Shown piece by piece: positions 23,151 to 31,200 of a stretch of DNA of 40,373 bases. A model generated the notes under the pieces. It was not told the DNA's origin. It made no database searches and saw nothing but the letters and a program-made list of their open reading frames with translations. The stretch covers positions 1 through 40,373 of IMG/VR virus record IMGVR_UViG_3300035689_000034, one strand, 5' to 3'. Both the position numbers and the translations under genes were made by a program. Position 1 is the first letter of the stretch. Each line of letters opens with the position of its first letter. This DNA comes from a virus.

Positions 23151-25760
23151 ATTAGGAAGCCCAGATACCTCAACTGTCGTCACCAACCCACCCTTAATAG
23201 TATTTAGCGCCGTAGCAGTCGTATTCACTGTCGTGAGGGTAACTGGTATCACTTCTCCAAATGTGACGCTGACGGGCTGATTGAGCGCACCTCCATTGAT
23301 AATCTGAGTAGTAAACGTAGTAGATTTAGCAGCCCACTTTTGACCAAAGTATTGAAAAACACTGTTTGGTTTAATTGCATTTTGAGTCCATGTGAATGAT
23401 GTGCTTAAACTAGCTTCATCAAAAATATCTTTGTGCAATTTGAAAGTTGCACCTTTAATTGCTTCTTGTATGTTATTTGCCCCAGTGATAGTTATGTCGC
23501 TCAATATATTACGGTCACGTACATTCGAGGTTATATATGTCAACGAGTCTTTGAGTCCATCTTTGTCCTGCTTAGGATTGAGTTGATTGATAGGTTTTCG
23601 TACTGTAGCACTAGGAGGTCGTCCAAGCGCCGTACTAAATGAAGAACTTTGAATATTACCCTTGAAGCTAGCATCAGCTACTGTACGGATAGTTCCGTAT
23701 ACAGAATAAGAGTCGTCTTTAAAACTAGCGTCATTACTTGCAGTTGAATAACTTGGTATAGAATCTGGGTCTTTTTTTTGTTGGGTAGCAATTACCCTAT
23801 TAGTATCTATAGTTGGCAATACCCCATTACCAATCACAGCGTTATCAGGGACATTCATGTAACTAAAAGGTCTATAGAATGTACCAGAGTACAATTGATT
23901 CTGATTAATCGAGGTTAGTAAACCTCCAAGGTCATTGAATGTCTCGTAAATTCTATCAATGTTTGGTTTAGTAGTTTTACTAGGTCGAATCATGTACCGA
24001 GTATGTTCGTAAACTTCTTCCCCAGTAGTCAAGTAAATAGGATTTTTTCCCCATAACGAAGCTGCTTGGTCATTATACTCAGGGTTGCCACTAACACCCG
24101 CAGAAATCGAGTATCTTGACTTAGCGACTACCATTAAATTTGGAACCCAATCAGGACTAGGGAATAGAACTGCCACAGGGTCTTGAGTACTAGCAACATC
24201 AGGTAATTGGGCTTTTGGAATATATTCTACATTCCAATCAACTCTATCTCCATCTTTGTAATATTTACTGTATGGCTCAATGAAATAATCTACACGTTCA
24301 GTAATAGGTATTTTTCGATACAAAAAGCTCTCTAGAGCGCACTTTGCTTTGTAGACAGAAAGATAATAGTATTGAAGACTTATCGGGTCATTTACAACAA
24401 GACTGCCAATGTCAAGCAAGTATTTTAGACGAATCCATGCCTCTATACTTCCTTTTGACCAGTTAGCTGCATCTTCATTGGCAAAGCGCTTGATTGTCCA
24501 ACCTTCAGATTGTTCTGCGACCAAGACTTGTGAATAGCATTTGAGAAGATTGTTAAATTGAGGTGGAACAGTAGTAGCAACATAATTTCCGTTAGCATCT
24601 TTAACTTGAGGCTTAATATTAAGGTCAAGGTTCTGATAAATAAAATCTGTCTGCTTAATACTTGTAATTCGCCATACAATCGGTCTTGCAAAGATATTTT
24701 GACCAACCATACCCATTGCAGAGTTAGCAAGGTCTTTTAGTAATCCGCCAAAGGCGTTAGCTTGTGCTGCTGGATTACTTTGCATCCTATCGAGAATGGA
24801 GTAGTCTAGGTTAAGTGGAGCTAGAGGATTGCTGACAAGTTCTAGAGTCGAGTGACTAAACCCATAAGTGCCACTGATTTCCGAGTTAGGCTGACCATAC
24901 TTGTATAATGTGATTTTGAATTGCTTACTTAATCCCCCGTTATCGATGAATACGCTTAGGTCGCGAGGAACAAGAGAACCATCGCCAACTTCCACTGGAG
25001 GCAAGTGAGGATTACTATCACCCTCGTAAAGCACGTATTCGTCATCGGTAACTTGAACATAAGTATTTTGAAGTGCGTAATTAGTTCCTCCATTCCAATT
25101 TAGCAAAGTGTTTTTGTAGCAAGGTGTTTCATTATCTGATAACGTTATTTCAGTAAGAGGCACAGCAGTAATAGCTCTGCCTGAACCCAAATCAACGTAA
25201 TCGATGCCCGACTTAGAGAAAACAGCCACTTTAGCATCAAGAATAGCGCGTTCATCTAGAAAAGAGCGCAAGCTGAAGAAATCGGTGTTAGCTGGTCGGT
25301 AAGGGAGATTGACAAAACCGCTAAGTCCTGAGATTGGACAGTTGATACCAGTAAAATCTGCAACCTGTGACAAAAGCGAAACTAGGCTAAAGCGATAGAA
25401 CTGTTCCCCAATAATTTGAGCCGAACGCCCATAAGCCAAAACAAACTTAGCTGTATTAATTCCTTTTTCTGTAAACAGCTTGCTGACGTGAGAATAGCTG
25501 AGCGAAACTTCATACCGAACCGACACATTGCCAACTTTTTGTACTTGAGGTGATTCTTTATAGCTATAGTTGGTCAGATAGAAATTATAGTTGCCAAATG
25601 TAAGGTCGCTTCCCAAATTTGGTATTTCATTCAGAGTTGCCACGTAAATGACGGCAGAAAGAGATGGAGGTTGGTCAAGCTCCTGATTTAGCGTGTAAGT
25701 ACCTACAGAGGCTCTGAGAGGATTTTCGGCGCTACTGGAGAGATTACTGATTAGTGGCAC
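23076..25760 (-). CDS. Putative tail hub / tail-associated protein
   Basis: This 894-residue protein lies downstream of the tape measure and small tail genes, where siphoviruses encode the distal hub (Tal-like). Its first 250 residues contain alternating beta segments (NYNFYLTNYSYKESPQVQKV; VSVRYEVSLSYSHVSKLF; FYRFSLVSLLSQVADFTGIN) that resemble gp27-type hub barrels. The remainder is a long, Asn/Ser-rich, beta-prone extension. The start is a GTG at 25760: GGGGGAG lies about 9 bases upstream, and the frame overlaps the previous stop by 10 bases. The hub assignment is positional; I see no peptidase or lysozyme motif. Confidence 0.55.
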   Translation of the reverse strand: MPLISNLSSSAENPLRASVGTYTLNQELDQPPSLSAVIYVATLNEIPNLGSDLTFGNYNFYLTNYSYKESPQVQKVGNVSVRYEVSLSYSHVSKLFTEKGINTAKFVLAYGRSAQIIGEQFYRFSLVSLLSQVADFTGINCPISGLSGFVNLPYRPANTDFFSLRSFLDERAILDAKVAVFSKSGIDYVDLGSGRAITAVPLTEITLSDNETPCYKNTLLNWNGGTNYALQNTYVQVTDDEYVLYEGDSNPHLPPVEVGDGSLVPRDLSVFIDNGGLSKQFKITLYKYGQPNSEISGTYGFSHSTLELVSNPLAPLNLDYSILDRMQSNPAAQANAFGGLLKDLANSAMGMVGQNIFARPIVWRITSIKQTDFIYQNLDLNIKPQVKDANGNYVATTVPPQFNNLLKCYSQVLVAEQSEGWTIKRFANEDAANWSKGSIEAWIRLKYLLDIGSLVVNDPISLQYYYLSVYKAKCALESFLYRKIPITERVDYFIEPYSKYYKDGDRVDWNVEYIPKAQLPDVASTQDPVAVLFPSPDWVPNLMVVAKSRYSISAGVSGNPEYNDQAASLWGKNPIYLTTGEEVYEHTRYMIRPSKTTKPNIDRIYETFNDLGGLLTSINQNQLYSGTFYRPFSYMNVPDNAVIGNGVLPTIDTNRVIATQQKKDPDSIPSYSTASNDASFKDDSYSVYGTIRTVADASFKGNIQSSSFSTALGRPPSATVRKPINQLNPKQDKDGLKDSLTYITSNVRDRNILSDITITGANNIQEAIKGATFKLHKDIFDEASLSTSFTWTQNAIKPNSVFQYFGQKWAAKSTTFTTQIINGGALNQPVSVTFGEVIPVTLTTVNTTATALNTIKGGLVTTVEVSGLPNSIGVDLSNFPANIGRWTTSNGSGL

Positions 25761-26413
25761 AGGTATAAGTCTCCCCCTTGCATAAAGAAAGTATTTTTGC
25801 CGAAGTCGAGGTATTTATCGAAGCGGTATACCTGACCATAGTAGCTGACTGTTTCTACGCCAACTACTTGAACCCCTACAAGCTTCCTTAATTTTTTTTC
25901 TCGTTTAAACGAAGAGAATCCTAAGAACGGCAGAAATATGTCAAAATCTAGGCGTACTATTATGACAGTGCGGTCTGTGATTGGTAATCCTTTGAGGTCT
26001 GACACTTTATATGCAGTTGTGTCTCGGTCTTTATAGATGATTGCATCTGGATAATAGTTGACCCAATCCAAATCTCGATAGCTGTTTAAGTCAGCAAAAT
26101 ACACATCAATAGTTGCAATTTTTGATGTAGGGAAATTACCAACTGTCAGATAATAACAGGCATTGAGGTCTACTGTCGCACTTCGAGAACGTGAGTTATT
26201 GTAGCCGTCAGTCCCAAGACTTGCAAAACTAAAACCCACAAGAAATGGCAACTTACTTTTCTGCAAAAAATTAAGCTCCGTCAGATAAGAGGCTTGTGCT
26301 GTGTGTTGACTAAGATTAACTGTATTAGTAGTTTCGCTTGTATATGGCGACACAGATGCACCTCCAACCCAAGTTGGCAATCGTTTGGGCGTATCTTCCA
26401 TTATTTTCCACAT
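25751..26413 (-). CDS. Tail-module protein of unknown function
   Basis: A protein of 220 residues with ATG at 26413 (216 if the ATG at 26401, reading MEDTPKRLPTW, is used) is rich in Tyr, Asp and Phe. Segments such as KIATIDVYFADLNSYRDLDW and IIVRLDFDIFLPFLGFSSF suggest beta structure. It lies between two small tail proteins and the hub candidate, where distal tail or baseplate wedge-like proteins are encoded. The stop overlaps the hub start by 10 bases. I do not recognise the family. Confidence 0.55.
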   Translation of the reverse strand: MWKIMEDTPKRLPTWVGGASVSPYTSETTNTVNLSQHTAQASYLTELNFLQKSKLPFLVGFSFASLGTDGYNNSRSRSATVDLNACYYLTVGNFPTSKIATIDVYFADLNSYRDLDWVNYYPDAIIYKDRDTTAYKVSDLKGLPITDRTVIIVRLDFDIFLPFLGFSSFKREKKLRKLVGVQVVGVETVSYYGQVYRFDKYLDFGKNTFFMQGGDLYLCH

Positions 26414-26416
26414 CAA

Positions 26417-26788
26417 TTAGCTGACCACAAATTCTGGATTATTAAACTCGACACCTTGAATCGTATAAGTTCTATAGCACTGCTCAGAACCTACTGTGTA
26501 GATGCCCCCATATTCAACTGCAACGACAACCCAAGTTTGCCCTCTAAACGAGAATGATTGACTGCCAAACTGTTGTAGTGAGGGTTTTTCAAAAGGAATA
26601 TCAGCTACTTTGATTCCTTCAAAATTTATCGTTACTGTTTCATAAGTAACAGAGCCAGCTAACAAGGAAGAGTTGTTAAGCAAGAAAAAGGCATTGGCAT
26701 TTTGAGCATTAATTTTCCCAAAAGAAACTGCTCCCGATTTTAACGGAAAGCCAAAAAGCTTCTCTTGGGAAAAACTAAGCCCAGCCAT
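26417..26788 (-). CDS. Small tail protein
   Basis: A 123-residue beta-rich protein starts MAGLSFSQEKLFGFPLKSGA. Its start resembles the neighbour at 26795-27202 (QxKxxGxPxxxxxxxxG), suggesting the two arose by duplication. The gap between them is 6 bases. In position it could be a distal tail protein or tail tube-like subunit. No motif settles this. Confidence 0.5.
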   Translation of the reverse strand: MAGLSFSQEKLFGFPLKSGAVSFGKINAQNANAFFLLNNSSLLAGSVTYETVTINFEGIKVADIPFEKPSLQQFGSQSFSFRGQTWVVVAVEYGGIYTVGSEQCYRTYTIQGVEFNNPEFVVS

Positions 26789-26794
26789 AGGAAA

Positions 26795-27202
26795 TTAACC
26801 CAGCTTACCAATATATTTGTTGGTGACAAAGGTGACAGGAAACGATTTGAGAGTTTCTTCAGTCGCTCCTACACGAATACCACCAGTTTCTTCGTACTGA
26901 TAAGGATACATGGTGTTACCACGATATAGAATACCACCAGTTAGACCAGTACCAGCAGTCAAATTGACCTGACCGAGCAGCATGGCTTCTTGGTTAGCAT
27001 CACAAGTTGCTTGAATATCTTCAGCAGCACTCAAAGAGATACCACCGATGTCGAAAGTGTAAGTACGAGCAGAGATGTTACCAGTAGCAACGAAGTCGCC
27101 AAGGTTGGCTACTGTGGAGTCGATGGACAGTTCGCCAGCAGTGATTTTGTCTGCGGGGACTGGTATGCCGTAAATTTTCGTTTGTTGAACGTTAAGGCTC
27201 AT
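26795..27202 (-). CDS. Small tail protein, first gene of the hub operon
   Basis: A 135-residue protein starts MSLNVQQTKIYGIPVPADKI, is beta-rich with several Gly/Thr turns (TGNISARTYTFDIGGISLS; TAGTGLTGGILYRG), and has few charges. It directly follows the tape measure region, interrupted only by the plus-strand regulator. A well-formed promoter-like sequence (TGATATAATTGAAGAAAATA) lies 19-38 bases upstream. A distal tail or baseplate component is likely from position. Confidence 0.5.
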   Translation of the reverse strand: MSLNVQQTKIYGIPVPADKITAGELSIDSTVANLGDFVATGNISARTYTFDIGGISLSAAEDIQATCDANQEAMLLGQVNLTAGTGLTGGILYRGNTMYPYQYEETGGIRVGATEETLKSFPVTFVTNKYIGKLG

Positions 27203-27220
27203 TTATTTTAGTTTGTCCAC

Positions 27221-27240
27221 TATTTTCTTCAATTATATCA
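27221..27240 (-). promoter_or_regulatory. Promoter-like element shared with the tail tube gene
   Basis: TGATATAATTGAAGAAAATA (minus strand) contains an extended -10 (TG-A-TATAAT) and is nearly identical to TGATATAATTGAATAAAATC at 36146-36127. In both cases the next gene begins about 23-28 bases after the expected transcription start. TTGTCA lies 15 bases before this -10. It is a candidate late promoter class. The rest of the 27203-27391 gap carries the opposing promoter at 27344. Confidence 0.5.
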
Positions 27241-27343
27241 CTGCGGACAGATTGACAAATTACAATGATTACTTCCAAAACTTTTATTTGTTAACCATTT
27301 ACTTACTAAAAATACTTTATTAACTGCTGGGTTATTATTTTTA

Positions 27344-27354
27344 TGTGCTATAGT
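27344..27354 (+). promoter_or_regulatory. Extended -10 promoter of the regulator gene
   Basis: TGTGCTATAGT matches exactly the element at 17916-17926 and closely that at 8581-8591. All three face the plus strand and precede non-structural genes or tRNAs. The ATG at 27392 is 37 bases downstream. This suggests a promoter class separate from that of the structural genes. Confidence 0.5.
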
Positions 27355-27391
27355 AAGTACAAGTAAAAATTAACTACTACCACTAATCACT

Positions 27392-28213
27392 ATGGAAACT
27401 GTAAATCCTATTATTGTTGATGACATTGAGTTATATGTAAGTGCCGATGGACAGGAATCTGGAATGTCCATCAGTGCGTTGGCTCGGTTTATTGGTAAGA
27501 CAGAAGCTAGTCTGCGTACAAGAATTTTGTCCAATATTGATAAGTCAGATGAAGACCGTGCAAAACCACTACCAAAAACCTTAGAGCCTTTTGCTGGTAA
27601 GGCTTTTAGCACCGTGCTTGCTGGTGTAAATGGTGCTAAAATCGTTCCAGCTAAAACTTGTGAGGCTTTGATTTTCTATTATGCTTTTGAAAAGCAAGAT
27701 TCTCAGGCTCTATTCGCCTATAGAAAATTTGCACAGAAAGGTCTGCACCAGTGGATTAAAGAGGCAACTAACAGCATTGAAGACAGAAACGACTCTAAGT
27801 TGCTTGCAACAATGCAGGAAATTCTTTCTGAAGTTCGTGGTCTAAAAGAAGTTTCTAAACGCTATACTGCAATCCGCGAAAAAACTTCAACATACATGAC
27901 TGGAACAGATGAGTTACTAAATCTGCTTGAAGACAATTCTGGTATGCTTCCAAGCGCTCACGACGGATTATTTCCTGACGGTAAAATGTCTCTCGAAGCT
28001 TGGCTCTACTACAAAAAAGATGGTTTGACTCTTCCTCGACCACTATTCAGACGACTTGCAAGCATTGTTGCTGAAACATATCGCTCTTTGGTTAAAGATG
28101 ACCCTGAAAAACGCCACTGCATTGTTGCTGGCAAGAAAAAATACAATGTGTCAGTGTATTCTGAGATTCATTTTCCTATTTTGCAAGTCGCGTTAAATAA
28201 AGTCATGGCTTAG
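27392..28213 (+). CDS. Antirepressor-like / phage regulatory protein of cyanobacterial type
   Basis: A 273-residue protein with METVNPIIVDDIELYVSADG and GMSISALARFIGKTEASLRTR (helix-turn-helix-like, about 24-45), then AFSTVLAGVNGAKIVPAKTCEALIFYYAFEKQDSQALFAYRKFAQKGLHQWI (about 71-122). From general knowledge, this combination of 'ISALARxxG' and an 'IVxxxxCxxxIxYYAF' core with a Trp-ending helix occurs in cyanobacterial phage-related regulators. C-terminal KYNVSVYSEIHFPILQVAL may be a second small domain. It is the only plus-strand gene inside the tail module, with its own promoter. Its TAG stop overlaps the tape measure stop as TTAG. The exact role is unproven. Confidence 0.55.
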   Translation: METVNPIIVDDIELYVSADGQESGMSISALARFIGKTEASLRTRILSNIDKSDEDRAKPLPKTLEPFAGKAFSTVLAGVNGAKIVPAKTCEALIFYYAFEKQDSQALFAYRKFAQKGLHQWIKEATNSIEDRNDSKLLATMQEILSEVRGLKEVSKRYTAIREKTSTYMTGTDELLNLLEDNSGMLPSAHDGLFPDGKMSLEAWLYYKKDGLTLPRPLFRRLASIVAETYRSLVKDDPEKRHCIVAGKKKYNVSVYSEIHFPILQVALNKVMA

Positions 28214-31200
28214 ACACCAAAAGCAACTTTAGACAAGTCCAGAAAAGCTTTACCGAAATCATTAAGACTTTTCTGGATAATATCACCACTCTTTCCAACC
28301 GCAGCACCAACTTTATTCAGGTTGTCCCCTCCAAAGGTGGTCTTCACTCCGTCAAGGCTGATTGTGTTGTTGACAACTACCGACAGATTTTGTTGACCTG
28401 ATACTGAGTTGGGGTTCTGGGGCTTGTTAGGAGAGGCTGCGGCAAAATCATTGGTAATTTTCTTGCTGTCCTTGTTTATTTGCTCTTGTAGTCTGAGAGC
28501 TTGTTGTTGAATCGAGTCTCTGGTATTAGCGCCAATCCCTTGTAGTTGCTTCTGCGTTGTATCGAAGTCTTTGCCGAATGGTGTACGTTCAGCTATATTT
28601 TGGATAGGTCGTTGAGCGCTCAGCCCAAATCCAGTATTAAGTGCAGTTCCTACTTCTCTAATTGAAGCTATACCAGCAATAGGGTTTCTCTGAGCTATAT
28701 CAAGAATTTGACTTTGACCAGCCAAATCGATGTTGCGAATTTTGTCAAAAGTATCTTGACGAACGAATTGCTGCGTTTCTTGGTTAAGGTTAAGCGCTCC
28801 TCTTGTTTGAGCTTGTGCATCAGCGATGTTTTTCGGGATATTGCCAATAACTTGATTAACTGAACTAATGTCCCCAACCTGAATGCCACTTGCAGGGTCA
28901 ATTTTCTCTACGAGCTTACCTAACAACTGTGTCTGTGTTAGCGCGTTGACCAACATAGTCTCTTCAGTTCTTAATTGTTGTTCTTGAACCTGAAGTGTGT
29001 TAAGTTCTTTTTCCCCAGCACGACCAGCTTCGTTTTTATCAGCTTTAGTTTTTTCGATTGTGCCAAGAATTTCATTACGACCAGCCCAAGCCGCCGCCGC
29101 AGGATTATTTTGCCCGAACAAGCCAAGAACAGAACCAGTGAAACCTCTCGTAGCTTGATTAGTTTGGACTGTGGAAGCTTCTCTACGTCCTTGGAGGTCT
29201 AAGCGGTTATTTGCTAAGTTGGCAACTTTATCGAGCCTATCAGCACCTTCTTTAATAGTTCCATTGAATACTTCCATTGAGGCGCTAAGTCCCTCAAGAA
29301 TAGTCTTTTGTTTAGTGTACTGCAAATCACGCGCAGCTTCGAGCTGGGCAGTCTTAACTTGCTTGTTAAGGTCTTTCTCCGCTTTTTGCAAGTCTGGGTC
29401 TGTACGTCCTTGTTTTTTAGCATCTGCATTGGCACTTGCAACTCTATCTCTAGTGGCAACTACAGTATTTAGTCGTGCCGTTATTTTGCTGATTTCTTTG
29501 TTGGCATCGAGCAACACTTGACCAGTTCTATCAGATAACTTAGAACCGATGTTACTAAACACCGAGCCAATAGAAGAGGCAGAAAAGAGGGATGAGGCAG
29601 TAGAACCGAGTGAACTAAATGCGTCGCCCACACCTTTTGATATGTCGATAAGCCGTTGTTGATTAGCAAAAGAGGCATCAATAGCAGCTTCGTTACGTGC
29701 AATAGTCTCAGCTAACGCTCCAATCTCTTGTTTGAGACGATTGGCGATAACAGTGAATTTTAGGTCATCTTCAGCTTGCTTGACTACCTTCTTGGCACTT
29801 TCAATGTCAATATTGGCAACGCGCTCTTTTAATTGGTCTGCGCCGCCAGTTATAGAGTCTTTACCTTTTTGGGCGTTGGCTATGTTAGTTTGTAGAGTTT
29901 CTTGCTCTGCCCTAATTTGGTCAGCCGCATCCAAATAAGCCTTACGAACAGCCTCAGAGCCAGAATTTCTAGCTACGTCAGTATCGATAAACTGATTGCC
30001 ATTTGCATCTTTACCGATAAGCTTAGAGAGTTTAGTAGCTACCGAATCATTTGCAGCATTTTTTGTAAGTTCTGGCAGGGTGTCTATAGGGATTATAGAA
30101 GTAGACTCTTTTGTAAATCTATCAAACTCTTCTTTAAAAAGAGCTTGTTTTAACTGCTCTAAAGATGCGGGGTCAATTTTAAAAAATCCGCCTTGAGCTT
30201 TACTTTTATTCTCTTTCAGTTTTTCTTGATTCAACTGTATGGTTTTGTCAGCTTCAGCTCTTTTATTTGCAACATCTTTGCTACTTGCTAAATCAATAGC
30301 TGAGTCAATTCCAAACTTAGATTGAGCATCTTTGCCAGAGATTTTGCCATTAGCTAATACTGATTGCAGTAACTGAGTCCTATTGCCGACCTCAGATTGC
30401 GCTGCTTCAAGAATGTTTCGCTTAGTGATTTCTTCTTCTCGCGCCGATATCGCCAGAGACTCTTGCTTAACTGACAATTCTTTTTCTGCCGCCGCAAGCT
30501 TTGCCTGAGCAAGTGAGACGCTGAAGGAGCCGAATTTGCTTTCTTGCGAAAATAAAGAAACAATATTTTTCTGTACGTCAAGAAGTTGTTGATTGAAGGT
30601 CAGTATTTGTTTACGCTTACCAAGCTCTTCAGTAATTTGCCCAGAGTTCTTGATATTAAAAGCTTCAGCGCTAAGGTCTGCAATCTTGCTTAATGTGTTC
30701 GCATACTCTACAGCGTCAATATTAGGTTTATCTAGTCCTGACTTAAGCGTAGCAATATTCTTCTGTATAGACTGCAAGTTACGCGCAGTAGCTTGACCTA
30801 TGGCTTCTCCCCCGACTGCCCCAAGCCCAGATAAAGTAGAGAACAGCTTAGTGTAGGAATTAGCAATTGCAGTGTTGTAACCGATTGCTTTTTCTGCGAC
30901 AACTTTAAAAGCGTTGTCAGTGGCTTTTTGCAGCAAAGGATTAGAAGCAATAACTTGAGTTGCTCTGGCTTCTTTTGTAATACGTTGCAAAGCATCTAAT
31001 GCGCCTTGAGGGTCTAAGTCAGCTTGCACTTCTATACTCTGAAGAGAGTCTTTTATCTGAGAGTTTAGCTGACTCAAAATATTTACGTCAACTTTAGATA
31101 CGTCTATGGTATCTACCGTAAATACCGTGTCAAGAGTTTTCTTCAAGTCTGCAAATTGAGCATTGGCAGAACTTCTAGCTGCCGAAGTAAGTGTTACAGA

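Noticed and set aside
29171-29521. Plus-strand 116-codon frame within the tape measure gene
   Set aside because: It is antisense to a coiled-coil region with no start signal or plausible protein composition.
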